DNA of 46,424 bases from Nitrospinota bacterium (GCA_016235255.1 JACRLM010000033.1:1-46424), one strand, 5' to 3'. Positions 9,461 through 18,151 are shown, counted from the stretch's first letter. Notes: generated by a model from the sequence alone, not told the origin. A program made the numbers and translations.

Positions 9461-10453
9461 TTATCCTCCAACCCCGATCATGCGGGGCTTTAATGCGCTG
9501 TCGCCGTTGGCTCCGCCATGAGAGCTGTTTTTTTCGAGCAAAGCCGGCAGGACGGCGGACGCAATATCTTCATCATCCGCTCCGGAACGTATCATCTGCC
9601 CGATGTCCAGGGCGGTTCCGCCGAAAAGGCATGTTAAAAGCTTTCCGCCCGAAGTAAGGCGCATCCTGTTGCAGGCGCCGCAAAAATGGCGGCTCATCGC
9701 CGAGATAAAGCCAAGTTCCCCTTTTGCCCCCTCAAGCCTGTAAACTTCCGCTGGGCCGCTCCAAGGGCGGGATTCAACACGTAAAAGAGGCCCAAGCGGG
9801 GTGATGTTCCGCTTTATTTCGCTCGCCGGGATGAACTTGTCCTCGTTCCAGTAATCACCGGACGCGGGCATCAGCTCTATGAACCGTATTTGAGCGTTTA
9901 TCCCCGTTGATAAGCGCGCGAATTTCATGACTTCATCGCTGTTGACCCCGCGTATCGCGACCATGTTGATTTTTACGGATTCAAATCCGGCGCGCAACGC
10001 GGCCTTTATTCCGCGCATGACATCACCCAATCCCTGACGGCCTGTCAGCCGGGCGTATTTGTCCCTGCTCATCGTGTCCAGGCTTATGTTCACGTTTTTG
10101 ACACCCGCGGAAACCAGGCTTGCGGACATCGAACGCATCAATATTCCATTTGTGGTGAGGGCGACCCGTTCTATTCCTTCGGTCCGCGCAACCTGCTCTA
10201 TAAAGTTGATTATTCCTTTTCGCGTCAGCGGCTCGCCTCCCGTCACACGTATCTTGCGGATTCCAAGCCTGGCGAAAACGCGGACCAGGCGGAGCATGTC
10301 CTTCAGGGAAAGCATGTCGCAAGGATTGGGTTTGCGGACGTCCGTAACGGGGCGGCAGTATGCGCATGACAGGTTGCACCTGTCAGTCACCGACAGCCGG
10401 AGGTACTCGACGCTCCTGCCAGAACCGTCAACAAGTTGGCCGCTCATGGACAT
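9461..10453 (-). CDS. moaA: GTP 3',8-cyclase MoaA (molybdopterin biosynthesis)
   Basis: 330 residues, normal family length. The radical-SAM cluster motif CNLSCAYC is at residues 26-33, the SAM-binding TGGEPL near 77-82, the second cluster motif CGACNRMRLTSGGKLLTC in the C-terminal third, and the functionally important terminal Gly-Gly is present (ends GVGG). MoaA rearranges GTP to 3',8-cyclo-GTP, the first step of molybdopterin synthesis; its partner MoaC is not in the window. The ATG follows the stop of the upstream glycosyltransferase directly (TAGATG), with a second ATG two codons in. Translation is probably coupled to that gene. Confidence 0.97.
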   Translation of the reverse strand: MSMSGQLVDGSGRSVEYLRLSVTDRCNLSCAYCRPVTDVRKPNPCDMLSLKDMLRLVRVFARLGIRKIRVTGGEPLTRKGIINFIEQVARTEGIERVALTTNGILMRSMSASLVSAGVKNVNISLDTMSRDKYARLTGRQGLGDVMRGIKAALRAGFESVKINMVAIRGVNSDEVMKFARLSTGINAQIRFIELMPASGDYWNEDKFIPASEIKRNITPLGPLLRVESRPWSGPAEVYRLEGAKGELGFISAMSRHFCGACNRMRLTSGGKLLTCLFGGTALDIGQMIRSGADDEDIASAVLPALLEKNSSHGGANGDSALKPRMIGVGG

Positions 10454-11566
10454 CTACGCATGGCCGCAGGCGATGGAATAAGCTCTGCAAGTGTATGCGG
10501 CCACCTGATCCCAGGAAAGCGGGGGGGGTTGATCGCTCTTGCCGTAAGGCGCGCCGCCCCGGCCCGAAAGCGCTTCGGTCATGGCGAGGGCCAGCCGCGA
10601 GGCTGGATTTTCAACGGCGGTGTTTTCGGATAAATAATCAGGCGAAGTTTTCGCCATTTCAAGCGACACCACCGGCTTGCCAAAAGCGGCTGCCAGCCGG
10701 TGGACCGGGCTTTGCGAGATTTTGGAGTACGGCAACACCACAGCGTCGCAGGCCGCCAGATAACGCAACAATTCCAGGAAAGGCACATACCGCAAGTCGA
10801 AGTGGACATCCTTGTCCAGATTGCCACGCGTGGCCAGTTCCAACGGGTCCGCGCAACCCTCCACCGGTTGCCCCGCGATCACAAGCTTCGCCTCTGGCAC
10901 CTGGCATTTGGCCATGGCGAAAGCGCTGACCAGGTTTTCGATGCTTTTTCCCTTGTTCAGGTAGCCGATGAACAGCGCGATTTTCTCCGAGTGGCCCATG
11001 CCAAGCGCCAAGCGGGCCTCCTCGCGGCTCACAAGGTTGGCAAGGGTGTCGAAACATACATAATCAGGCACAACCTGTATCCGGGCGGAATCAATTTCGA
11101 ATATATCCGCAAGGACGTCCTTGCAATAGTCTGAATGGGCGATTATGGCGTCCATCTCATTATATATTCCCGCCCACCATTTGACGTGTGCGAACCTGTT
11201 CCTGTGCGGCAGGATGTTGCCGGGGGTATATACGAGCTTGGCCGTGGCCGCCCGCCTGAGCAATTTGAGGAAGGCAAAGCCGATTGCCGCCGATGGAAAC
11301 CATTTGAAATGCACGATGTCCGGTTTTATCTTCCTTATCAACGCGGCGGCGGAAAGAAAGTCGAAATAAATCCGGATCGAGTTTTTGTCCGAGAAAAGCT
11401 TTACGATTTCAAATTTTGCGGGGAGATTGTCCAGCTCATAATCCTTGGCGGTGATGAGGGTGACGTCGCAACCATACTCGGCAAGAGCGCAGCAAAGGCT
11501 GTACGCGGACTGGGAAAGCTTGCCCTTGCCGGCGGCTTCCACTATCACCACCTTTTTGACCGCCAT
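10454..11566 (-). CDS. Glycosyltransferase family 4 protein (GT-B fold)
   Basis: 370 residues with the two-domain GT-B layout. The N-terminal half begins KKVVIVEAAGKGKLS. The donor-binding half has ALFIGYLNKGKSIENL near 206, VIAGQP near 237, and a C-terminal active-site region (DAVVLPYSK ... VHRLAAAFGKPVV) in which the usual EGFG-type motif is altered. The enzyme probably adds a nucleotide-activated sugar to a cell-surface glycan. It is transcribed first and runs straight into moaA, an unusual pairing of an envelope gene with a cofactor gene. The acceptor is unknown. Confidence 0.85.
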   Translation of the reverse strand: MAVKKVVIVEAAGKGKLSQSAYSLCCALAEYGCDVTLITAKDYELDNLPAKFEIVKLFSDKNSIRIYFDFLSAAALIRKIKPDIVHFKWFPSAAIGFAFLKLLRRAATAKLVYTPGNILPHRNRFAHVKWWAGIYNEMDAIIAHSDYCKDVLADIFEIDSARIQVVPDYVCFDTLANLVSREEARLALGMGHSEKIALFIGYLNKGKSIENLVSAFAMAKCQVPEAKLVIAGQPVEGCADPLELATRGNLDKDVHFDLRYVPFLELLRYLAACDAVVLPYSKISQSPVHRLAAAFGKPVVSLEMAKTSPDYLSENTAVENPASRLALAMTEALSGRGGAPYGKSDQPPPLSWDQVAAYTCRAYSIACGHA

Positions 11567-11723
11567 GTCAGATTCTGTCCCCCATCAGGCGTTTGCAAGA
11601 AAATGGACAATTAAATGTCCCGCCGCCGTTCCAAATCGAGGAGGTCTTGCGGTTATCCACGGCAGCGGGCGCTTTACATGAAAGAAAAATATTCATTCAA
11701 AGCCGCATCAAAAGAGTTTAATC

Positions 11724-11753
11724 GCCAGGGGAGGTATTAACGCCTCCCCTGGC
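11724..11753 (-). terminator. Hairpin terminator after the porin gene
   Basis: A perfect 11-bp stem (GCCAGGGGAGG paired with CCTCCCCTGGC, 8-base loop) lies 28 bases after the porin stop. Read on the minus strand it is followed by a moderately T-rich stretch ending CTCTTTT. It would end porin transcription before the GT4-moaA genes. Confidence 0.75.
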
Positions 11754-11780
11754 ACTTAGTGAGGGTATCAGTCCGTCAGG

Positions 11781-13085
11781 TCAGTACTCCAACTGCAATC
11801 TGGAGAACACAGTCGTGATGTTACGCGACTTGTCCGCGGCGACGGTCATGTGGGACCCGGCGCCCAAAGCGGCGTAATCAACTCCGAACTCAAGATTGAG
11901 CGCTTCGCCCAGCTTGTACTTGCCCTGGGCGTAAACGTCCATCCCGATATCCTTTGAAGCGTTCGCCTTGGCGTCGTTGCTCTGGAACCAGCCGGCGGCC
12001 AGATATACCCCCAGCTTGTCGCTGACGGGAATGTCCAGGTTGGCCTGCACGGTGGTAAGCCCCATGCCAAGGTTTGCGTTGCCGTAGGAACCACCGTCAA
12101 TATTGACCGGATCGTCAATGCCGGTGTCCGTCGGCCCCTGGATGTTCAGCTTGCCGGTGTATCCCCAGTAGCCATGGTGCCCGATAAGAGACATCGGGGT
12201 GATAAACGAACCAGTGGTCTTTCCAGCCGTGCCGTAATCCTTGTCGCCGGAAGCGTACAGGCCCATGACGCCAAGGGTCATTCCGCTAACGGGAACCTTT
12301 GCCTCCACCTTTGCCGCGACACCGTTGGCCTTGTTGTCGCCACCGGAAAGGCTCAAGCTTGAGCCCATGACAAAAGCGTTGAGTTTCACGCCGCCAAGGT
12401 CGGTTGCGTAGCGCAGACCGTAAATGGCCAGAGACCCGTCGCCAACACCCTTCTGGATGTCCAGGTAATACACAGAGGCTCCAAGCCCGCCGGCGTCAAC
12501 GTCGAACACATAGGCGTCCAAGTCGTCCTTCACCTTTGCGCTGTCGGTGGTCATATCGTTCTCGGAGTTTTCAATCAATTTGGCCACCCCGATGCGATAC
12601 CCTATGCCGCTTATGTCGCCAACAAAGGCCACGGTCAACGGATTGAAGTCCCAATCGCCTGAAAACAGCGTATCGCCGAACTTGTCGGAGACCGGAACCA
12701 GTCCCGCCACGCCGATCACATTGTCGGAAAGTTTCGCCTGTATGACCGCGTGGCGAAGGCCCACCGCCGGATCTCCGCTGTTGTTATATCTGGCGTTGCT
12801 GGTGTTTTCCTTGATGTGGCCGATATTCAACTGCATGTGCGTAGAAACGTCCTCGTTGATTTTCACATCGAACGTCGGACGGAAGCGAAGCCTGGCGGCG
12901 GCGGCGTTCTCGTCGCCGAATGTTTCCGTTTCACTTCTCGAATCGGTGTAATAGTTGATCCTGAACTGGCCGTGATATGTAAGTTCAGGGGCCGCAAACG
13001 CCTGGCCTCCGCTCACAAGCAGCAATGCGGCCGCAAACAAAACGGGATAAGCAATCCTGAATAAGCCCTTTTTCGTTTTCATCAT
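11781..13085 (-). CDS. Outer-membrane beta-barrel porin
   Basis: 434 residues with a clear signal peptide (KTK positive start, hydrophobic core, cleavage after GQAFA near residue 32). The mature part is made of alternating strands with glycine- and aspartate-rich turns and ends in an aromatic residue (RLQLEY), the signal for outer-membrane insertion by the BAM machinery. It resembles general porins of deltaproteobacteria and related phyla. Two consecutive ATGs follow GAGGCG at good spacing. It is monocistronic: a terminator follows at 11724 and a 350-bp gap lies upstream. It would let small solutes, possibly including the respiratory substrates, into the periplasm; specificity cannot be read. 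Confidence 0.8.
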   Translation of the reverse strand: MMKTKKGLFRIAYPVLFAAALLLVSGGQAFAAPELTYHGQFRINYYTDSRSETETFGDENAAAARLRFRPTFDVKINEDVSTHMQLNIGHIKENTSNARYNNSGDPAVGLRHAVIQAKLSDNVIGVAGLVPVSDKFGDTLFSGDWDFNPLTVAFVGDISGIGYRIGVAKLIENSENDMTTDSAKVKDDLDAYVFDVDAGGLGASVYYLDIQKGVGDGSLAIYGLRYATDLGGVKLNAFVMGSSLSLSGGDNKANGVAAKVEAKVPVSGMTLGVMGLYASGDKDYGTAGKTTGSFITPMSLIGHHGYWGYTGKLNIQGPTDTGIDDPVNIDGGSYGNANLGMGLTTVQANLDIPVSDKLGVYLAAGWFQSNDAKANASKDIGMDVYAQGKYKLGEALNLEFGVDYAALGAGSHMTVAADKSRNITTVFSRLQLEY

Positions 13086-13437
13086 TTAATTCGCCTCATA
13101 ATGTTGACATAATCCTCGTAACCCCTGCTCCTCAAAAAGCTTAAGGCCGCCATCGCTCTGTGTTTAGAGAACAAAGTCAGGCACACCCCCGCTTCACTGA
13201 TACCCTTTGGACAAAGGACGGAAAAACAACAGCCTTAATAAGCAATGATGGCGCCATGAAGGAATATCGCCGCCTCAAACAGTCTGGTATTCAAATAGAA
13301 GCGCGATTATCAAAAGGTTATTGGCAAAATCAATGTGGCGACACAGGCTCCGGCCATCGTTTTACACGCTCGTGTGTTACAAAGAAGACAGGGCCTGTTC
13401 CTTTTGGGAACATCGCCGCCAGTTCATCAAGTGAGCT
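13086..13437. other. 352-bp gap between moaE and the porin gene
   Basis: This holds the upstream region of the porin gene (minus strand) and the 3' side of moaE. A plus-strand frame of 95 codons at 13160 has a composition unlike a real protein and no ribosome-binding site. No -24/-12 element, strong -10/-35 pair or RNA motif was found on either strand. Confidence 0.4.
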
Positions 13438-13854
13438 TTATGGATGATCCTCGACCCAATGGCTGCCGTCGGCTGAGAACTCTTTTTTCCAGATGGGAGC
13501 GCGTTTTTTCAATTCGTCTATCAACCATTCGCACGCGTCAAAGGCGGACGCCCTGCTTACACATGACGCCCCGACAAACACAATAGGCTCGCCTGACTGG
13601 ATTTCCCCGATCCTGTGGATTATATGGCAGCACAACACTCCGAATTTTGATTTCGCCTCGCGCTCGAGCTCATCGAGCTTCTTGACGGCCATGGAGGGGT
13701 AGCATTCAAACTCCAGCTTGGTTATTTCCATTCCTTTAGAAGGGGATTTGACGGTCCCAACGAATACCGCGACAGCCCCGGCCCTGGCGTCCTTGCGCAT
13801 AAGTTCGCGCACCTGATGGTTGACGTCGAACTCCTCGCGCTGAATGACAGCCAT
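13438..13854 (-). CDS. moaE: Molybdopterin synthase catalytic subunit MoaE
   Basis: 138 residues from the ATG at 13854. Family landmarks are GAVAVFVGTVK near residue 27, LEFECYPSMA near 48, the HRIGEIQSGE segment, and the C-terminal PIWKKE with the catalytic lysine. MoaE transfers sulfur from the MoaD thiocarboxylate to cyclic pyranopterin monophosphate, forming the molybdopterin dithiolene. The start overlaps the moaD stop by one base (TGATG), with a GTG one codon earlier as an alternative, so moaD and moaE are translationally coupled and made as partners. Confidence 0.95.
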   Translation of the reverse strand: MAVIQREEFDVNHQVRELMRKDARAGAVAVFVGTVKSPSKGMEITKLEFECYPSMAVKKLDELEREAKSKFGVLCCHIIHRIGEIQSGEPIVFVGASCVSRASAFDACEWLIDELKKRAPIWKKEFSADGSHWVEDHP

Positions 13855-14105
13855 CACACGCCACCCGAAAGGGGAGGGAGCACCGCCACCTCGTCCGAAT
13901 CACACACCTGAGAATCAAGCCCGGACATTTCACCGTTGATGGCGTAAAGCAAGCTTGGAGACTTTAATAGCGATGGGAGCAAAGCCGCATTCTGCGCGGC
14001 CTTTTGCAGAAAAAGGTCAAGCTTCACCGATTCGTCCAGCGGGACCGATAATGAATCCACGCCCGCACGCTCCCTGATTGAAGCGAAAAGCAGCAACTTT
14101 GCCAA
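13854..14105 (-). CDS. moaD: Molybdopterin synthase sulfur-carrier subunit MoaD
   Basis: 83 residues with a ubiquitin-like fold pattern: KLLLFASIRERAG at the start and DEVAVLPPLSGG at the end. The C-terminal Gly-Gly of MoaD is adenylated and converted to a thiocarboxylate that supplies sulfur to MoaE. Here the last codons read Ser-Gly-Gly-Val-stop, so one valine follows the di-glycine, which should block activation unless removed. The frame opens at a TTG at 14120, but GGAGGTGA lies just before a second TTG at 14105, which I take as the start. Confidence 0.88.
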   Translation of the reverse strand: MAKLLLFASIRERAGVDSLSVPLDESVKLDLFLQKAAQNAALLPSLLKSPSLLYAINGEMSGLDSQVCDSDEVAVLPPLSGGV

Positions 14106-14416
14106 AATCACCTCCCCCAATTATCAAGCTATACTGATAAGCCAAATCCGTACCTTTCCTGGCCAACCATACGATAAGGGTTGTTAAATTGCGCTGTTCA
14201 AAAAACGGCAAAGAGGAGCAGTGAGTCAATATGGAACACAAGGACTCCCTGCTGGCGCTTTCACATCCAGATGGAAATGAAATCTGATAAACTCCAAACA
14301 GCCAATATCCATTAATTAAATGGCGTCAATCAATATCGGGAAACTTTTGAATAAACGACATTGGATTTACAAGCGCAAGTGGCCTGCATTTTGCACAAAC
14401 CCGGCGTATTCATGAA
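14106..14416. other. 311-bp divergent regulatory gap (moaDE / cytochrome operon)
   Basis: It separates the minus-strand moaDE pair from the plus-strand cytochrome operon. It contains a -24/-12 promoter element (14380-14394), a possible activator half-site (ATGGAAC at 14231-14237) and the short inverted repeat CCATT-N5-AATGG near 14308. Two very short frames (GTG at 14221, ATG at 14231; about 20 codons) follow AAGAGGAG but are too short to call. Confidence 0.5.
14380..14394 (+). promoter_or_regulatory. Sigma-54 -24/-12 promoter element before the cytochrome-ferredoxin-NrfD operon
   Basis: The sequence TGGCCTGCATTTTGC (next base A) matches the consensus TGGCAC-N5-TTGCA with the required GG-N10-GC spacing. 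Transcription would start near 14406, just before the first gene. An NtrC-family activator is encoded at 32912-34294. No experimental support. Confidence 0.65.
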
Positions 14417-15145
14417 ATGGAGAAGTTTGAATTGGTTGCGAATTTAAGATTTTCGTTCAGGTTTTTGGCCGTATTGTCCATGGCTTTGCTTGTTTATTGG
14501 CATTCCCCGGCGCTGGCGGAGATTGTCGGCGTGATTGTCGGTGTGGAGGAAGAGGCTGCCTTGGAGGGAGAGGCGCTTCCGGAGGAAAAGCTGATTCCGT
14601 CACCGGATTACCCCAACCTTTTCCTCAACCAGGATGGGGAGCTTGTGGACGATCTTGGCATAGTCCTGCGGCTCGCCAAGAACGCAAACCTTTGCATCAA
14701 GTGCCACTACGGGAAATCCGAACATGAGAAGCTTATCCTGAACTGGGATAAAAGCAAACACGCGAAACGCGGCATATCTTGCACGAAATGCCATGGAGGC
14801 AAACCTGAAGCGGCAGTCCTCGCCGATGCGAAGAAGGAGGGGACTGGGTTTAAGCATATAAAGGACTCCATGACAACCCTGACTGGAGAAAGGGTCAGGC
14901 AGGTGGCTTTCGAGTATTGCGGCCAGTGCCATGGGGAAAAGTTCCGGGAATGGGAAGCCGGGGTCCACGGCAAACGGCTTGGACAATGGAATGGCGAAAA
15001 GCAGATGTGGGTGTGCATAAAGTGCCACAATCCGCACAATCCGAAATTCAGGAAAATAGCGCCCAAACCGGCGCCGGTGGCTCCTTCCGAAATGAGGACG
15101 ACCAAGGCCAAAACCTGGTCCGCCAATACCGGCCAGCCGAAATAG
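14417..15145 (+). CDS. Periplasmic tetraheme cytochrome c
   Basis: 242 residues with an N-terminal hydrophobic segment (about 11-34, signal peptide or anchor) and four CxxCH heme motifs: CIKCH, CTKCH, CGQCH and CIKCH. Histidines between them could be distal ligands. It probably shuttles electrons in the periplasm for the Fe-S and NrfD-like proteins encoded directly downstream, much as DsrJ does for DsrO and DsrP, though DsrJ has three hemes. The ATG at 14417 has almost no leader if the sigma-54 start is right; a TTG at 14432 preceded by GGAGAAG is a good alternative. The stop is ten bases before the next start. Confidence 0.85.
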   Translation: MEKFELVANLRFSFRFLAVLSMALLVYWHSPALAEIVGVIVGVEEEAALEGEALPEEKLIPSPDYPNLFLNQDGELVDDLGIVLRLAKNANLCIKCHYGKSEHEKLILNWDKSKHAKRGISCTKCHGGKPEAAVLADAKKEGTGFKHIKDSMTTLTGERVRQVAFEYCGQCHGEKFREWEAGVHGKRLGQWNGEKQMWVCIKCHNPHNPKFRKIAPKPAPVAPSEMRTTKAKTWSANTGQPK

Positions 15146-15155
15146 GGGTGTGAAA

Positions 15156-16067
15156 ATGACGATAGAAAAGGACAATATGAAAACTGGCGGCGGCGTCGAA
15201 CGCAGGAAATTTCTCAAGGCGGCCGCCGCGGGGCTTGGCGCGATGGCTTTGCCGGCCTGCGGCTCGTCCGGATTCCAGAAGTTTTTCCAGAGCCATTTCC
15301 GGGAGATGAGCCCGGGTGAGCTTGAGACCGTCCTGAAAAGGATGGAGGAGGAATATGGCGCCAAGTATGGCAAAAAGTTCTCAGTCAACGCCGAAAAGCC
15401 GATGGAAAACGTGCTGTTCGGCTATGGGCTGGACTTGTCCCGATGCATCGGGTGCAGGCGCTGCGTTTACGCTTGCGTGGAGGAGAACAACCAGTCGCGC
15501 GATCCGCAGATTCACTGGATATCCGTGCTCCGCTTCAAGAAGGGAGACAAGTGGATGGACCTGGAAAACTCCACCAAGTACTATAATCCCGAAAAAGTGC
15601 CGGAGGAGGGCTACTTCTATGTGCCTATAGCCTGCCAGCAGTGCGAGAATCCGCCATGCACCAAGGTGTGTCCCGTGCAGGCTACATGGAAGGAAAAGGA
15701 CGGGATCATCGTTGTTGACTACAACTGGTGCATCGGATGCCGATATTGCATGGCGGCCTGTCCGTATGGGGCGAGGCACTTTAACCTCACCGATCCCGGC
15801 CTGCCGCCGGAAGAGGCCAATCCCGCCACCCATTACCTTGGCAACAGGCCCCGGCCCCGGGGGGTCGTGGAAAAATGCACGTTCTGCGTCCAGCGGACGC
15901 GGCAGGGGAGGTATCCGGCATGTTCGGAGATTTGCCCCACGGGCGCCAGGAAGTTCGGGAACATGCTCGATCCGGAAAGCGAGATACGGTACTTGATAGA
16001 CAAGAAACGCGTGTTCAGGCTCAAAGAGGATTTGAACACGGTACCCAAATTTTTCTATTTCCTGTGA
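15156..16067 (+). CDS. Tat-exported 4Fe-4S ferredoxin, DsrO/HybA-like
   Basis: 303 residues from the ATG at 15156. A twin-arginine signal (RRKFLK, then an alanine-rich core and an ACGSS segment that might be lipidated) directs export. Four cysteine groups follow: CIGCRRCVYAC, CQQCENPPCTKVCP, CIGCRYCMAACP and CTFC ... CSEICP, enough for four [4Fe-4S] clusters. Such subunits pass electrons between a periplasmic redox partner and a membrane quinone module (NrfD/DsrP). A GTG at 15150 is an in-frame alternative, but GGGGTG fits the ATG. The genes on both sides suggest one complex; no catalytic subunit lies beside it. Confidence 0.87.
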   Translation: MTIEKDNMKTGGGVERRKFLKAAAAGLGAMALPACGSSGFQKFFQSHFREMSPGELETVLKRMEEEYGAKYGKKFSVNAEKPMENVLFGYGLDLSRCIGCRRCVYACVEENNQSRDPQIHWISVLRFKKGDKWMDLENSTKYYNPEKVPEEGYFYVPIACQQCENPPCTKVCPVQATWKEKDGIIVVDYNWCIGCRYCMAACPYGARHFNLTDPGLPPEEANPATHYLGNRPRPRGVVEKCTFCVQRTRQGRYPACSEICPTGARKFGNMLDPESEIRYLIDKKRVFRLKEDLNTVPKFFYFL

Positions 16068-16104
16068 CCGGGAATAGCCGGGCCATGATTGGAAGGAGCG
16101 CAGG

Positions 16105-17319
16105 TTGAAACACAAAGTAAAGAATTTCATGTTGGCCCTTTCGGAGGTCAAGAAAGGGAGCAATCTGTATTATGGCTGGGTGGCGGGTCTTTCGGCTGTC
16201 ATCCTGCTGGGGGTGATATCGTACGCCGTGCAGATGAGCAACGGCTTTATCGTCACCTCGATCAGGGACCAGGTCTCATGGGGCTTTTACATCTCAAACT
16301 TCACATTCCTTGTCGGCGTGGCGGCGGCGGCGGTGCTGCTGGTGCTTCCCGCGTACATTTATCATTTCAAGCCCATCAAGGAGATCGTGTTCCTTGGAGA
16401 AATGATGGCCATAACGGCCATTTGCATGTGCATCATGTTCGTCACGGTGGATTTGGGGCATCCGGAGCGGGTTTGGCACATGCTGCCGTTATTCGGTTCG
16501 CCAAACTTCCCCCGGTCAATGCTGACATGGGACGTGCTGGCGCTCAACGGTTACCTTATAATAAACGCCACTGTTTTCTTCTATATCATGTACAAGTTGT
16601 ACGAGGGGGCGGACTATGACAAGATCATGCCCCTTGTGCTGCTGTCCATCCCATGGGCGGTGAGCATCCACACCGTCACCGCGTTCCTGTACAACGGCCT
16701 TGGCGCGCGCCCCTTCTGGAACGCCTCCATTCTGGCCCCCAGGTTTCTGGCTTCGGCGTTCTGCTCCGGCCCGGCGCTGATGATCATTGTCCTTCAGGCC
16801 ATGCGCAAACTGGCGAAGGTGCCCATAGACAACAAGGCCATCTTCAAGCTGTCGGAGCTTATCGCCTTCACCATGGCCATCAACATTTTCCTGCTGGGGT
16901 GCGAGGTGTTCAAGGAGGTCTATTCCGACAGCATCCACCTGTACTCGCTCAAGTATCTTTATTTCGGGCTTCACGGCCACAACGGCCTGGTTTTCTGGAT
17001 GTGGACCGCGCTTCTGTTCAACAGCGCAAGCCTGTTTTTGTTTCTATACCCCAAGACCTCGCAGAATATAAAATACGTCAACGCCGCATGTGTCATGACA
17101 TTTATCGGCGTTTACATAGAGAAGGGGTTTGGACTGATCATCCCCGGGTTCGTGCCGGACACTCTAGGTGAGATATACGACTATTCACCTTCGTGGGTGG
17201 AAATCGGCGTGACGATGGGCATTTGGGCGGCGGGCGCGTTGATATACACAATGCTGTTCAAGTTCGCATACCCCATTTACAGCAAGAATTTGCGGGGCGT
17301 GGGGGAGGAGACCGTTTAG
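16105..17319 (+). CDS. NrfD/DsrP-type integral membrane quinone oxidoreductase subunit
   Basis: 404 residues with about ten transmembrane helices, including FYISNFTFLVGVAAAAV, DLGHPERVWHM and PRSMLTWDVLALNGY, which are typical of the NrfD/PsrC/DsrP family. These proteins exchange electrons with menaquinol or ubiquinol in the inner membrane and pass them to a periplasmic Fe-S partner; some are proposed to move protons. The start is a TTG with AAGGAG seven bases upstream. With the cytochrome and ferredoxin before it, this makes a JOP-like three-gene module. Confidence 0.9.
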   Translation: MKHKVKNFMLALSEVKKGSNLYYGWVAGLSAVILLGVISYAVQMSNGFIVTSIRDQVSWGFYISNFTFLVGVAAAAVLLVLPAYIYHFKPIKEIVFLGEMMAITAICMCIMFVTVDLGHPERVWHMLPLFGSPNFPRSMLTWDVLALNGYLIINATVFFYIMYKLYEGADYDKIMPLVLLSIPWAVSIHTVTAFLYNGLGARPFWNASILAPRFLASAFCSGPALMIIVLQAMRKLAKVPIDNKAIFKLSELIAFTMAINIFLLGCEVFKEVYSDSIHLYSLKYLYFGLHGHNGLVFWMWTALLFNSASLFLFLYPKTSQNIKYVNAACVMTFIGVYIEKGFGLIIPGFVPDTLGEIYDYSPSWVEIGVTMGIWAAGALIYTMLFKFAYPIYSKNLRGVGEETV

Positions 17320-17327
17320 ACGGAAAT

Positions 17328-17352
17328 CCGGAGCTGAAGGGCGATTCTCCGG
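17328..17352. terminator. Weak hairpin between convergent operons
   Basis: CCGGAG and CTCCGG form a 6-bp stem 9 bases after the NrfD-like stop and 23 bases before the convergent barrel gene's stop. No long T run follows, so activity in either direction is uncertain. Confidence 0.3.
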
Positions 17353-17374
17353 TCCGCAGGCCGGCAACGCACTT

Positions 17375-18100
17375 TTAATCAGCGGCCGGCGCGCGTTTTC
17401 CTGTCACCCAGATGTTCGCAATAAAGGCGCTGGAGGCGGCGTTAAGGCCCCAATCGAAGCCGCATCGCATATCAAAGGCTTCGATTGGAATTATCACTCC
17501 AAATCCGGCGTATGCCTGACTCTCACCGGATTCCGCGCCTTTACCGAAAATCTCGGCTCCCGGCCTCAATACACCGAAATCATTTTCGATGATATAGCCT
17601 GCTTTCCAGCCACGTTCAGGCCTCGCCGGCCTTTCATCGGAGAATCCGCCAGCGTTCATATGCATCGCCCATGACCCCCAATAGACCGACGCCAGGTACA
17701 CGGCCTCCACTCCCGCGCGGTTCTCACCTTCGAGAGGCGGCGCAATCAATACTTCAACACCCATATTGACAGCGCCATGCAAAGGGACCCATTTCAGGCC
17801 CATGCCCATTTCATCTAGCTTTACAGGGGCGCCGCCGTATTTGAATTCCGAGATAATTTCCAGATGCGATGGAAGCCCAACGTTAAACCGGGCCAGGAGG
17901 CTGTTGGCGTGGTTTTCTCCGTCATTGTCAGACGAATGAGACGAACCGAGCCTCCATTCAATAGCCCATGTATCCGCGGTGCCGGCGTCAGTGGAATTAT
18001 ACGGCGGGAAAGCGTACGAATTCTGCGCCGCTGCGCATGTCAGCGACATGAAAGTGATAAACACTGGAAACAGACATGAACGGTTTTTAATGGCACTCAT
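17375..18100 (-). CDS. Predicted outer-membrane beta-barrel protein
   Basis: 241 residues with a signal peptide (hydrophobic segment to about residue 30, cleavage after NSYAFP or nearby). The mature part is rich in aromatic and glycine residues in alternating strands, such as AIEWRLGSSHSS and VYLASVYWGSWAMHMNAGGF, as in small outer-membrane transporters or 'transporter/MetA-pathway' barrels. The C-terminus is not aromatic, so insertion is less certain. It is the last gene of the minus-strand run from 25609, 51 bases after the preceding gene, and may simply be co-transcribed. Function unknown. Confidence 0.55.
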   Translation of the reverse strand: MSAIKNRSCLFPVFITFMSLTCAAAQNSYAFPPYNSTDAGTADTWAIEWRLGSSHSSDNDGENHANSLLARFNVGLPSHLEIISEFKYGGAPVKLDEMGMGLKWVPLHGAVNMGVEVLIAPPLEGENRAGVEAVYLASVYWGSWAMHMNAGGFSDERPARPERGWKAGYIIENDFGVLRPGAEIFGKGAESGESQAYAGFGVIIPIEAFDMRCGFDWGLNAASSAFIANIWVTGKRAPAAD

Positions 18101-18151
18101 GCTCGCCGCCCCATGGCAGACATATGTGGAAACTATCGTGACGGAGCTTGA

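Noticed and set aside
13160..13447. Plus-strand 95-codon frame upstream of the porin gene
   Set aside because: No ribosome-binding site, no family, and it runs into the 3' end of moaE.
14221..14289. Two very short frames (18-20 codons) after AAGAGGAG in the moaD-cytochrome gap
   Set aside because: Possible leader peptides, but too short to support, and no regulatory residue pattern or terminator follows.
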